A stretch of DNA of 55,759 nt from an uncultured Clostridia bacterium. GTDB taxonomy: Bacteria; Bacillota; Clostridia; Oscillospirales; Oscillospiraceae. The notes under the pieces were generated by a model, which searched no databases, was not told where the DNA came from, and saw only the letters and a program-made list of their open reading frames with translations. The position numbers and the translations under genes were made by a program. Shown piece by piece: positions 8,181-16,542 of the stretch; the stretch's first letter is position 1; each line of letters starts with the position of its first letter. Location of the stretch: the NCBI GenBank assembly GCA_945486035.1, contig CALYTB010000003.1:1-55759 (forward strand), given 5' to 3'.

Positions 8181-9068
8181 ATGCTGGATCTTATTCAGGC
8201 CTATGAAAACTATCTCTTGCATGTGAAAATGGCATCCTCCAACACGGTTTGCTCCTATATTCGGGATATCCGGCAGTATTCCGATTGGCTTTCCAGGTGT
8301 TCAGGTACTGATCTTGCTGAAGCGAAACAGGAGCAGGTGAGGGATTACCTTACCTTCCTGCAGGAACAGGGGAAATCTGGCTCTACGGCATCCAGAGCTT
8401 TGGCCAGCCTGAAGAATTTTTATGCCTTCCTGGTTTCCTCCGGATTCGTGGAACAATCTCCCGTAGCAGGAGATATCCATGTTCAGAGAGGCGAAAAGAA
8501 GCTGCCCCAGATTCTAACCGGAAAAGAAGTTGAACTGCTTTTGTCTCAGCCCTCTTGCGTCGATGCTAAGGGATATCGGGATAAGGCAATGCTCGAAGTG
8601 ATGTATGCGACCGGAATCCGCGTTTCGGAGCTCATCGAATTGAATGTAGAGGATGTCAATCTGGATCTGGGCGTGATAAAGTGCGGAAGCTCCAAAAAAC
8701 CGCGGATGATTCCTTTGTACCCCGCTGCTTTGCGGGCGCTTGGTACGTATATGAAAGATGTACGCGCCGCAATGGTGGGCGATCCGGCGGATCCCGCACT
8801 GTTTGTGAATGTCAATGGTGTCCGCATGAGTCGGCAGGGCTTTTGGAAGATTCTCAAATTCTACCAGGGGAAGGCGGGAATTGAGAAGGATATTACACCC
8901 CACACGCTCCGGCATAGCTTCGCCGTCCATTTGCTGGAGAACGGAGCGGATCTTGGGTCTCTCCAGGAGCTGATGGGGCATAGTGACATATCCTCGACCC
9001 AGATGTACACACACATGGTCAATCAGAAGCTCAAGTCAGTGTATGAAAAATGCCATCCAAAGGCATAA
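8181..9068 (+). CDS. xerD: Site-specific tyrosine recombinase XerD
   Basis: This 295-residue protein has an N-terminal SAM-like DNA-binding domain (1-100) and a catalytic domain with R147 (ATGIRVSEL), a lysine near 172-173, H241-x-x-R244 (HTLRH), H267 (GHSDISSTQ) and nucleophile Y276. These positions match XerD closely. Xer recombinases resolve chromosome dimers at dif with FtsK. Bacillus RipX/XerD is the nearest functional model. The ribosome site is weak (AAAGGA about 18 nt upstream). pfkA lies convergent downstream, separated by a palindromic hairpin. Confidence 0.88.
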   Translation: MLDLIQAYENYLLHVKMASSNTVCSYIRDIRQYSDWLSRCSGTDLAEAKQEQVRDYLTFLQEQGKSGSTASRALASLKNFYAFLVSSGFVEQSPVAGDIHVQRGEKKLPQILTGKEVELLLSQPSCVDAKGYRDKAMLEVMYATGIRVSELIELNVEDVNLDLGVIKCGSSKKPRMIPLYPAALRALGTYMKDVRAAMVGDPADPALFVNVNGVRMSRQGFWKILKFYQGKAGIEKDITPHTLRHSFAVHLLENGADLGSLQELMGHSDISSTQMYTHMVNQKLKSVYEKCHPKA

Positions 9069-9071
9069 ATA

Positions 9072-9100
9072 ATCGCCGTACTGCATTGCAGTACGGCGAT
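9072..9100. terminator. Bidirectional hairpin between xerD and pfkA
   Basis: A perfect 14-bp inverted repeat (9072-9085 with 9087-9100) sits between the convergent genes. T-tracts are weak on both sides (TTATTTAT on the minus strand), so termination is inferred mainly from position. Confidence 0.6.
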
Positions 9101-9120
9101 GTCCATATCGGGATAGAAGT

Positions 9121-10092
9121 TCAGATTCCGGTCATAGCAGCCAGCACGTCCACTTCCATCTGCTGGATGTTCTTTGTCATGGACAATGCTTCGGCGATAT
9201 CCACGTCAGTAAAACCGCCTTCATGGGTGCAAACAATTCGATTCGTCTTTCCGGCGAGCAGCAGTTCAACAGCAAGATATCCCATTTTGGTGGCGTTCAC
9301 ACGGTCCCGGCCAGTGGGAGAGCCGCCACGCTGAATATGTCCAAGCACGGTAACCCGTGGATCAAGATCAATGGCTTCTTTAATTTGCTTCGCAATATCC
9401 GCAGCGGAGCCGGCACCCTCGGCTACCACAATCATGTAATGGGTAAAGCCGTTAAAACGAGCCTGACGGATCTTTTCGATGACATCCTGCTCAAAATCGA
9501 TGGGCTTTTCGGGAACCAGAACGGCGGTTGCGCCACAGGCGAGGCCAACGTACATCGCCAGGTATCCGGCGTTGCGTCCCATAACTTCCACAACGGAGCA
9601 GCGCTCGTGGGACTGCATGGTATCGCGCAGTTTATCGATGCACTCAATTGCAGTGTTGGCCGCGGTGTCAAAGCCGATACAGTAATTTGTGCAGCTGATA
9701 TCGTTGTCGATGGTCCCCGGAATACCGATTACGTTGATTCCATACTTACTGAGCGCCAATGCACCCCGGAAGGTTCCGTCACCGCCAATCGCGATGATGC
9801 TGTCCAGTCCCAGAAACTTGCAGGTAGATACCGCCTTGCGCTGACCTTCCTCGGTCATAAATTCCTTGCTTCTGGCGGTATAAAGAATTGTACCGCCCCG
9901 ATTGATGGTATGGGCAACGCTCTTTTCGTCCAGACGAACAACGTCTCCTGTGATCAAGCCGTTCCAGCCTCGGCGAATACCGAAACACTCAACGCCATGG
10001 TAGATAGCAGTACGAACAACAGCCCGGACACAAGGGTTCATTCCAGGCGCGTCGCCACCGCTGGTGAGAACGCCGATTCTTTTCACACTCAT
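9121..10092 (-). CDS. pfkA: ATP-dependent 6-phosphofructokinase
   Basis: The 323-residue enzyme phosphorylates fructose 6-phosphate to fructose 1,6-bisphosphate in glycolysis. It shows TSGGDAPGMN (10-19), GGDGT (103-107) and PGTIDND (125-131) with catalytic Asp129. Gly rather than Asp in GGDGT, and Gly rather than Lys before TIDND, point to ATP and not pyrophosphate as donor. ATG 10092 is 6 nt from an AGGAGG site; an ORF-level extension to 10116 was rejected. A good sigma-A promoter lies at 10131-10159. It is divergent from a regulator gene. Confidence 0.96.
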   Translation of the reverse strand: MSVKRIGVLTSGGDAPGMNPCVRAVVRTAIYHGVECFGIRRGWNGLITGDVVRLDEKSVAHTINRGGTILYTARSKEFMTEEGQRKAVSTCKFLGLDSIIAIGGDGTFRGALALSKYGINVIGIPGTIDNDISCTNYCIGFDTAANTAIECIDKLRDTMQSHERCSVVEVMGRNAGYLAMYVGLACGATAVLVPEKPIDFEQDVIEKIRQARFNGFTHYMIVVAEGAGSAADIAKQIKEAIDLDPRVTVLGHIQRGGSPTGRDRVNATKMGYLAVELLLAGKTNRIVCTHEGGFTDVDIAEALSMTKNIQQMEVDVLAAMTGI

Positions 10093-10130
10093 ATGGATCC
10101 TCCTAACAGATTCCAATTTGGGATACTCTT

Positions 10131-10159
10131 ATTTTAGCGTTTTCTGCGATGAATGTAAA
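10131..10159 (-). promoter_or_regulatory. Sigma-A promoter of pfkA
   Basis: On the minus strand TTTACA (10154-10159), a 17-bp spacer and TAAAAT (10131-10136) lie about 40 nt upstream of the pfkA ATG, in the divergent region shared with the XRE-TPR regulator. Confidence 0.72.
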
Positions 10160-10239
10160 GACGCAATTTACAGAAATCTTCGTTTTCAGCCCGGCCAATC
10201 CTCCGGGCCGCTGGAGAAATTTCCGAAAAGAGGGATAGT

Positions 10240-11361
10240 ATGGATACGGTTGCAAATGCCGGAGCTCTGCTCCGAATCTACAGGCTGAAGAAAAACTGGA
10301 GTTTGGAAACACTGTGCAGCGAAATTTGCACTGCATCCTACCTGTCAAAAATTGAGCAGGGAAAGGTGCAGCCAAATCAGGCGCTCCTGAAGGATTTGTT
10401 TTCGAAAATGGAGGTTCCCTGGCAGACCTTTTCCATGGAAGAGGGAAAGGAACTGTGCGAAGAAATCTACGAGCTGGTATTCTCGGATGATGAGCAGGCC
10501 ATCCAGAAGTGTCTGAAGAGTGGGCAGCTGAATCACGAGCCGGCTGAGTTGGGAGCAAGCTTCCTGGATTATTTGGTACTTACCGCATATTGCAGAAGAG
10601 AACCGGAGACATTGCCCAAACAGATGCGCCCACTGCTGGATGCAAGGCAATCCGCCCTGATGCACCTTGCGGAAGGGAGCACCTGGGAAGCGGTTCGGCT
10701 CTATCCATGTGCGCTGACCTGCCTGTATGCAGGTGCCGGGGCCTATGCTGACGGAAAATACACATCCGCCCTCGAGTATTTGGGCAGGAGCTACGACCTC
10801 GCAGCGCAAAGCGGATACGCAAGAATCATGATGAATTGTCAGGTCTTCATCTCAAATTGCTATTCGGATCTGGGCAGTATGGATGATATGCTCCGTCATT
10901 GCCGTATTGCGGATCGCCTGGCGCGCTCCTTAGGGGAAACGGAGATTCTCCGCAGCCTGGAATACAATATTGCGGCAACACGCATGGAAAAAGGGGATTA
11001 CAGTTCCGGCTATTCCTATTTTTCAAGAATTGCGAATCCCACGGTGATGGATCTGCACAAGCTGGCGATTTGCTGTGAAATGCTGGAGAAACGCCAGGAG
11101 GCTTTTGCGGCGGTGAATGCCGCGGAGCAGGCTGCCGAAGGCCTGGAGCGGGAGATGTGCGCGATTGTTCGTTATCGGTTGGAGCACCCGGAATACCTTC
11201 AGGACACTGCCTATGGAAAAATGCTGATGGATACCTTTCTGGCTCTGAAGCAGCAGCGCTCTCTGGGCTATGCCCGATTCCATCTGTACTGGGTGGAGCA
11301 GTGGTGCTGCGCAAACAGGCAGTATCGGATGGTTTATGAGATTATAAAGGATTTTCTTTGA
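10240..11361 (+). CDS. XRE-family regulator with C-terminal TPR-like domain
   Basis: This 373-residue protein has an N-terminal helix-turn-helix of the XRE type (about 7-62: GALLRIYRLKKNWSLETL, then YLSKIEQGK). The rest, about 70-373, is all-helical with paired-helix units (LYAGAGAYADGKYTSALEYL, CYSDLGSMDDML) resembling tetratricopeptide repeats. This is the layout of RRNPP/Rgg-like regulators, many of which bind short signal peptides; no peptide gene could be identified, so that role is inference. It is divergent from pfkA and precedes an MFS transporter by 112 nt, a plausible target. The start ATG follows GAGGGA. Confidence 0.75.
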   Translation: MDTVANAGALLRIYRLKKNWSLETLCSEICTASYLSKIEQGKVQPNQALLKDLFSKMEVPWQTFSMEEGKELCEEIYELVFSDDEQAIQKCLKSGQLNHEPAELGASFLDYLVLTAYCRREPETLPKQMRPLLDARQSALMHLAEGSTWEAVRLYPCALTCLYAGAGAYADGKYTSALEYLGRSYDLAAQSGYARIMMNCQVFISNCYSDLGSMDDMLRHCRIADRLARSLGETEILRSLEYNIAATRMEKGDYSSGYSYFSRIANPTVMDLHKLAICCEMLEKRQEAFAAVNAAEQAAEGLEREMCAIVRYRLEHPEYLQDTAYGKMLMDTFLALKQQRSLGYARFHLYWVEQWCCANRQYRMVYEIIKDFL

Positions 11362-11473
11362 TTTGTCAAAAAAGCGCTGTTAAGCATACGTCCACGGGAT
11401 TAAATGTCCCAATTCTGCTGTCTTTCCTTTTTTAAGCCTAACTGCTACAATTTCAGTACGGAGGCTGATAGGA

Positions 11474-12697
11474 ATGAAGCGAGCAACACTTTGGACCAGA
11501 AACTTTAATCTTTTGATAATCGCCAGTATTTTGGGTGCTGCAGGGGGTATCGCGGGAGGCTACGCTATGGGCTTTCTGGTTTTCGATGAAACCGGAAGTA
11601 CCCTTGCCTCCGGCCTGCTGGTAGCGCTGCGGGTTATTCCCCAATTTCTCCTGCCAATCCTGATCGCTCCTGTGATGGATCGTATCCCCAAAAAGCCATT
11701 TCTGGTATTAGGCGATCTCATTGGCGGAATTTTATATGCTTTCGCGGGGCTGTACTTAAAACGTTATCCTTTTTCTTATTCCGGGTATCTTATGTTTTCT
11801 CTGCTTCTGGCCTGTATCGGAGCAATGGATACGCTGGCGTTTGACAGTATTTTTCCAAAATTGATAACCGATGGCTTTGAGGAGAAGGGCTATTCCATCA
11901 GCGGAATGCTGTATCCGGTGATGAATGTACTGGTAATGCCGGTTGCGGCAGTTTTGCTGGATTCGATCGGTATCGCAAACATTCTGCTCCTGCAGGGAGC
12001 CTGTTCCATATTTGCGGCAGTGCTGGAAAGCGGGATTTCCATCCGGGAAGAACCAAGAATGGATCGGGAAAAGTCCGGTTTTTCTCTTTGGAAGAAGGAT
12101 TTTATCGAAGGATTCCGCTATATAAGAGGGGAGAGGGGGCTGCTGAATATCTTCGGATACATGGCGGCCACCAATGGCATGGCGGCGGGTTTCTCTCCGA
12201 TACTTGTCGCTTTTTTCCGCACCGCACCGGGCTTTTCCGCCGGGATGTATTCCTTTTTCTTTGTGGCGGAATTTATAGGGCGAAGCGTTGGAGGAGTGTT
12301 TCACTACTATGCGAATATTCCCAAGAACAAACGCTTTGGTTTTGCTTTTATGGTATATCTGACATATGAGATAATGGACATGGTACTTCTCTGGCTGCCG
12401 TACCCCATGATGTTGTGCAACCGGGCTGTATGTGGATTTCTGGGAATCAACAGTGCTACGCTACGGGCTGCTGCTATTCAGAGCTATATTCCCGAGGAAT
12501 TCCGGGCAAGAGTCAATGCGTTTGAGGATGGAGTCATCAGCGCGGCTTCCAGTGTCCTGGCACTGCTGGTTGGCGCACTTGGTGAAATCCTCAATTATCA
12601 TCTGACCGTTACGGTTGGTGCGTTCATCTGCTTCGTGGTTTGCTGGTTGACAATCTGGCATAACCGCTGCGAAGTAGGAAAGGTGTACAACCCATAA
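11474..12697 (+). CDS. Major facilitator superfamily transporter
   Basis: The 407-residue protein has about twelve hydrophobic segments and the MFS loop motif after the second helix (APVMDRIPKKPFLVLGD, residues about 58-75). The length and the lack of a large extra domain fit drug/metabolite exporters of the MFS. The substrate cannot be told from sequence. It starts at an ATG with GGAGG upstream, and a TACAAT box at 11446-11451 may be a -10 element. The neighbouring XRE-TPR gene may control it. Confidence 0.82.
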   Translation: MKRATLWTRNFNLLIIASILGAAGGIAGGYAMGFLVFDETGSTLASGLLVALRVIPQFLLPILIAPVMDRIPKKPFLVLGDLIGGILYAFAGLYLKRYPFSYSGYLMFSLLLACIGAMDTLAFDSIFPKLITDGFEEKGYSISGMLYPVMNVLVMPVAAVLLDSIGIANILLLQGACSIFAAVLESGISIREEPRMDREKSGFSLWKKDFIEGFRYIRGERGLLNIFGYMAATNGMAAGFSPILVAFFRTAPGFSAGMYSFFFVAEFIGRSVGGVFHYYANIPKNKRFGFAFMVYLTYEIMDMVLLWLPYPMMLCNRAVCGFLGINSATLRAAAIQSYIPEEFRARVNAFEDGVISAASSVLALLVGALGEILNYHLTVTVGAFICFVVCWLTIWHNRCEVGKVYNP

Positions 12698-12883
12698 TTA
12701 TTTTGAGCCGCCCGGATATCGTGCAGCTCAAAAAGATGTGGCAGCATCATAAACTACTTTTCGAATTGTAGCGGAAAGGATTCGCATAAAACCCTAAAGA
12801 GTAATCACGCACAGTGCCTGTGTGACCAAAAACAGGGAAGGCCGATAATCTTTCTTTTCTGTGGAACACTCTAACAGAAAACG

Positions 12884-12913
12884 AACGCAACAAAATAAAA
12901 ATTTTGTTGCGTT
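12884..12913. repeat. Perfect 13-bp inverted repeat overlapping a -35 box
   Basis: AACGCAACAAAAT (12884-12896), a 4-nt AAAA spacer and its exact reverse complement (12901-12913). The right arm contains the TTGCGT -35 element of the downstream promoter. It may be an operator, a hairpin terminator or a recombinase binding site; the sequence does not decide. Confidence 0.8.
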
Positions 12914-12935
12914 GGAGGCTTTGTTATGCTATAAT
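12907..12935 (+). promoter_or_regulatory. Extended -10 sigma-A promoter for the XerC-like gene
   Basis: TTGCGT (12907-12912), a 17-bp spacer and consensus TATAAT (12930-12935) preceded by TGC, which makes an extended -10. The -35 box is inside the inverted repeat at 12884-12913. Confidence 0.8.
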
Positions 12936-13032
12936 AACTGCTGAGGAACCAGCACAACCCGATTAACGTTCATTGATGAAGTGGTTGTATTGGGTCTAAA
13001 ATTATTGAAAACTCTTTTAGGGAGGCTTTTTT

Positions 13033-14031
13033 ATGCAGCGTTATTCTGACTGTCCGCAGATTCTACGGGAGTTTCTGATTTACCATGAAAACATCAAGGG
13101 CCAGTCTCCGCTAACCATATCGGAGTACTATCTGGACCTGAGGATGTTCCTGCGCTTTTTGAAGCTGATGAGAAATGACATGCCCATTACAACCAAGCTG
13201 GAGGATATCGTCATCAAAGATATCGACTTGGGTTTTCTTAGGGAAATCGAAACATCCGACATATTTGACTTTCTTTCCTACCTTGCCAATGACAGAACGG
13301 TCAACCCGGATTCCCCTTCCCCGGATTATGGGATCTCACCGACCGCACGGGCCCGAAAGCTATCCGCAATCAAATCATTCTACAAATATCTTACCGTCAG
13401 AACCAAGCAATTGGAAGAAAACCCCGTGGCAGATCTGGAATATCCGAAGCTCCGCAAAAGCTTGCCCCGATATCTTACCCTGGAACAGTCCGCGGCCCTT
13501 CTGAAGGCCGTTTCCGGGCAGAATGAAAAAAGAGACTACGCAATTCTGATGCTTTTTCTCAACTGTGGAATCCGGCGAAGTGAGCTGGTGGGGTTGAACC
13601 TTACGGATGTATATGAGGATCGGATTCGGGTTGTGGGCAAAGGCAACAAGGAACGGTTTGTTTATTTCGGTTCCGCCTGCAGAAAAGCAATTGACGCATA
13701 CCTGGAGGAGCGAAATCAGAAGGTATTGACGGACAACCGTGCCCTGTTTGGCTCCAGGGATGGGAACCGAATCAGTGTTACAGCGGTTCACAGGCTGGTG
13801 AAAAAGGCGCTGCTCCAGGCAGGGCTGGATTCCACCCAGTTTTCCGCCCATAAACTGAGGCATACTGCCGCGACGATGATGCTCTCCGGTGGGGTTGACG
13901 TGAAAACAGTTCAGGAGGTTTTAGGCCATGAGAATCTGAACACCACGCAGATATACACCCACATTGAAAATACAGAACTCAAAATTGCTGCCGAGGCAAA
14001 TCCTCTATCCAAGCTTGATTTTTCTGAATAA
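13033..14031 (+). CDS. xerC: Tyrosine recombinase, XerC-like
   Basis: The 332-residue protein has an N-terminal DNA-binding domain and a catalytic domain with R181 (CGIRRSEL), lysines of GKGNKER (203/206), H273-x-x-R276 (HKLRH), H299 (GHENLNTTQ) and nucleophile Y308. It is about 30 residues longer than XerD, with an insert at about 87-103 (DRTVNPDSPSPDYG). Together with xerD 4 kb upstream it may form the XerC/XerD pair for chromosome dimer resolution; a mobile-element integrase is less likely because no excisionase or att-like direct repeat is seen. The ribosome site is GGGAGG with 7-nt spacing. Confidence 0.78.
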   Translation: MQRYSDCPQILREFLIYHENIKGQSPLTISEYYLDLRMFLRFLKLMRNDMPITTKLEDIVIKDIDLGFLREIETSDIFDFLSYLANDRTVNPDSPSPDYGISPTARARKLSAIKSFYKYLTVRTKQLEENPVADLEYPKLRKSLPRYLTLEQSAALLKAVSGQNEKRDYAILMLFLNCGIRRSELVGLNLTDVYEDRIRVVGKGNKERFVYFGSACRKAIDAYLEERNQKVLTDNRALFGSRDGNRISVTAVHRLVKKALLQAGLDSTQFSAHKLRHTAATMMLSGGVDVKTVQEVLGHENLNTTQIYTHIENTELKIAAEANPLSKLDFSE

Positions 14032-14092
14032 ATACGTTAATATTAAGATTACAACCGAAAGTTGCTAAATTTAACAGTTCTAAGGTGATCAT

Positions 14093-14545
14093 ATGTCAAT
14101 CGGCGAACGAATTGCAGAGCTTCGTGAAAAGGAGAATATATCCCAGGGTGAGCTCGCCGATGCGCTTGAGGTCACCCGTCAGGCGGTCAGTAAATGGGAA
14201 AACGATCTGTCTTGTCCGGATACCTTGAATTTGATTCGCCTTGCTGAGGTGCTGGATTCTGATGTGGAGTATCTGGCAACAGGCCGGAAGATGGTTTACC
14301 GCCGTCCGCCGATTGTTCTGAAATCCGTGGAAACCGTTGAAAAAGTAGTGGAAAAACCGGTGATAAAAGTCGTGGAAAAGATCGTCGAGAAACCGACGGT
14401 TCAGTACATTGAAAAACCTGTTATTCAGGAAAAGCCCGTGTATAAAAAGGTGATCCGCACAAAGTATGTGAGGAATCCCCTGGAATACATTCTTTTGGGT
14501 GTTATCTGTTTCCTGATGGGCCTGCTGATCGGATGCTTTCTGTAA
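14093..14545 (+). CDS. Membrane-anchored XRE-family regulator with VEKP-rich linker
   Basis: This 150-residue protein starts with an XRE helix-turn-helix (about 5-60: IAELREKENISQGELADAL, TRQAVSKWE). Residues about 80-125 are a low-complexity linker built from repeated V-x-x-x-VEKP/IEKP units. The C-terminus is a single hydrophobic helix (about 130-149) after a basic stretch. The layout predicts a DNA-binding domain tethered to the inner face of the membrane. The regulon is unknown. It begins 60 nt after the XerC-like gene and is followed by a shared terminator. Confidence 0.75.
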   Translation: MSIGERIAELREKENISQGELADALEVTRQAVSKWENDLSCPDTLNLIRLAEVLDSDVEYLATGRKMVYRRPPIVLKSVETVEKVVEKPVIKVVEKIVEKPTVQYIEKPVIQEKPVYKKVIRTKYVRNPLEYILLGVICFLMGLLIGCFL

Positions 14546-14567
14546 CCCTCTCCCCTTCTAAAAACGT

Positions 14568-14596
14568 AACCCCCTCTGACATCGTCAGAGGGGGTT
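14568..14596. terminator. Bidirectional terminator
   Basis: A perfect 13-bp stem (14568-14580 with 14584-14596, loop ATC) lies between the XRE regulator and the convergent sigma/anti-sigma operon. On the minus strand it is followed by ACGTTTTTAG, so it is strongest for that operon. Confidence 0.85.
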
Positions 14597-14610
14597 CTTC
14601 AGAGTTGTGA

Positions 14611-15750
14611 TCAATGGAAATCTACGGAATAGGGGCCAAAGCATGTGTCACCCCATACATCCTTGATTACCAGCTGCACGCCTTCCATGGATTCTAATTT
14701 TTGATAGGCAAGTGTCTGGCTATAGGAGCCGTCGGAAATCTCTTCTCTCTGGAAGGAGATACCGGGAAGACGCGGTAATTCCTTCCCGTCCGGGCCAACC
14801 AGCCACATGGACAAGTATTCGTATTGGGTGTAGGCTGTACTGTAGGAAATGGTAATATAGACTCCAAGCTCTGTTTCTTCACAGCTGATTTTCCCCATCC
14901 GGATTCCGGTTTCATCACAAACTTTCAAAGGATCGACGATCTCAGCTTCAAATTTGATGGATTCGGTGCTTTTGTTGGTAAGCGTGACATCGAACTCTAC
15001 CCGCTCCGCCAGGGACATTTCCTCCGTTCGGGCAAGGCCGGTGCAATGAATAGATAGTTCGGCTCCCTCGTATGTGTTTTGCCCGCTGATGTAGTAGTAC
15101 AGATTCCCTTCTGCATCAAATTTGAAGAAATACCCCAAGCCCTCTACGCTTCCATCACTGTTATCCAGCCGTACGCCGGCATAAACCAGCTTCGCTGCGT
15201 TCTCCCCATTGCGAAGATCGGTCAATGTTTTTCCGTCTGCAGTTACGACATCTTCATCAAAGGCGATATCCGGAACAAGAATTGTATCACTGTCTAACGG
15301 AGAAATCTTCACGGACACGTAGAGCGAATTCCGGTCAAGAACTGCTTCCGATACAGTATATTTTGCATACTGGTTCCAGAAGGAAACTCCCTCATCACCA
15401 TTGACAGAGGCATCCTGCTCTCCGTCGGACGTCTGGCCGAATTCTGTTCCGGTGGCTTCCGTAGGAATAACAGAGAGCTTCTCGACTGCCTCAGTATCCT
15501 TCAAACCCAGCTCAGAGAGATAGTCTCTCAGCCCAAAGCTGTTCCCGACTGCCATGGCGGTAACCGCCAGCAAAGATGCCAGAACGGCCGCAATCAGCAA
15601 ATTACGGATTACACGTGTGCTTTTCTTTTTCTTCATTTCAGGTTCCTCCTTCGTCAGTGACAGAGGAGGATTTTTTGATCTCATTTCGCTTTCCATCAGA
15701 CGGCTGCTTTCCGCGCCGCCAATTGCCTGAAACAGATGCTCTGCATTCAT
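14611..15750 (-). CDS. Probable membrane-bound anti-sigma factor
   Basis: The 379-residue protein has a short cytoplasmic N-terminus (about 1-47), one transmembrane helix (about 49-68, RNLLIAAVLASLLAVTAMAVG) and a large outer domain rich in beta-strand-like sequence. Its ATG overlaps the TGA of the upstream sigma gene by 4 nt, so translation is coupled. Membrane proteins of this layout (DUF4179-like) are co-encoded with ECF sigma factors in Clostridia and hold them inactive until a signal. No zinc anti-sigma motif (HxxxCxxC) is seen, so the assignment rests on context and topology. Confidence 0.7.
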   Translation of the reverse strand: MNAEHLFQAIGGAESSRLMESEMRSKNPPLSLTKEEPEMKKKKSTRVIRNLLIAAVLASLLAVTAMAVGNSFGLRDYLSELGLKDTEAVEKLSVIPTEATGTEFGQTSDGEQDASVNGDEGVSFWNQYAKYTVSEAVLDRNSLYVSVKISPLDSDTILVPDIAFDEDVVTADGKTLTDLRNGENAAKLVYAGVRLDNSDGSVEGLGYFFKFDAEGNLYYYISGQNTYEGAELSIHCTGLARTEEMSLAERVEFDVTLTNKSTESIKFEAEIVDPLKVCDETGIRMGKISCEETELGVYITISYSTAYTQYEYLSMWLVGPDGKELPRLPGISFQREEISDGSYSQTLAYQKLESMEGVQLVIKDVWGDTCFGPYSVDFH

Positions 15751-16307
15751 ATGGTATATCCCTCCTGAGTCAGATAGGTTTTCAGTTTTCTCCTGGTGCG
15801 AGAGAGCGTGCGCAGGACTGTGGCCGTTTTCATGCCATAACGGTTAGCAATAACCGTGCTTTCCTCCACAAAAAAGTACCTCCGGAGAAAAATGTCCTGC
15901 TCACGGGTTGGGAGCGTATCCAGGAATCCGCGAATCGTCTTCAACAGCTCCTTGGAATTCAGATGATCCTCTACACTGCCGTGATCGGGAATACAATCCT
16001 CCAGCTCGTCCAACACCAGGCACATCTCTCCCCCGCCCCGCTTCTCGGCGGAATACTGCCGCCAGCGGGAGAACGCAAGATTACGGGTGATTTTTGCGAG
16101 GAACATTTTGAAAATGTCAGGGCGCTTGGGCGGAATGGAACCCCACGCTTTCATATATGTATCACTGACAGTTTCTTCCGCATCCTGCTGGTTCTGCAAT
16201 ATGGAATTTGCCAGCGAGAAGCAGTATCCACCGTACTTCCTGTCTGTTTCTTCGATGGCTTGCTCCTTTCTCGCAAAAAACAGATCCAATATTTTCTGAT
16301 CATCCAT
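15747..16307 (-). CDS. ECF-type RNA polymerase sigma factor
   Basis: This 186-residue protein has sigma region 2 (about 15-80: YCFSLANSILQNQQDAEETVSDTYMKAW) and region 4 (about 125-178: LDTLPTREQDIFLRRY, then a helix-turn-helix with TLSRTRRKL). The regions are joined by an acidic linker. It directs polymerase to a small stress or envelope regulon that cannot be named here. An AGGAGGA site precedes ATG 16307, and a 12-bp palindrome (16328-16339) lies about 20 nt upstream. The next gene is its likely anti-sigma factor. Confidence 0.88.
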   Translation of the reverse strand: MDDQKILDLFFARKEQAIEETDRKYGGYCFSLANSILQNQQDAEETVSDTYMKAWGSIPPKRPDIFKMFLAKITRNLAFSRWRQYSAEKRGGGEMCLVLDELEDCIPDHGSVEDHLNSKELLKTIRGFLDTLPTREQDIFLRRYFFVEESTVIANRYGMKTATVLRTLSRTRRKLKTYLTQEGYTI

Positions 16308-16542
16308 AATGTTCCTCCTTTTTCTATGAAAGGCCTTTCTACCCTATAAGACGCAAAAGAAACACAGACCGGACAATTCCTTGAAAAAACCTCCGGAAAA
16401 CCATCGGGCTGCCTGTTTCCGTCGAAGAAGAAGGGAAACATAGCAGCCGGAGGGTAACCCGGAGGATTCACAATAATTAGGGCATTTAACGGCAAGATCT
16501 CTGGCGCTTTATCTGTCAACTTTCGGTTGCTTTTTATATTTT

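Larger units (their letters stand above)
12698..13032. other. 335-base intergenic region
   Basis: No gene is seen. It contains an 8-bp hairpin just after the MFS stop (TTTTGAGC 12701-12708 with GCTCAAAA 12726-12733) without a T-tract, a perfect 13-bp palindromic stem at 12884-12913, and a strong promoter at 12907-12935 driving the downstream recombinase gene with a leader of about 90 nt. Confidence 0.7.

Noticed and set aside
12884-12913. A dif site for the Xer recombinases
   Set aside because: The palindrome does not have the 11-6-11 dif layout or the known Firmicutes dif sequence.
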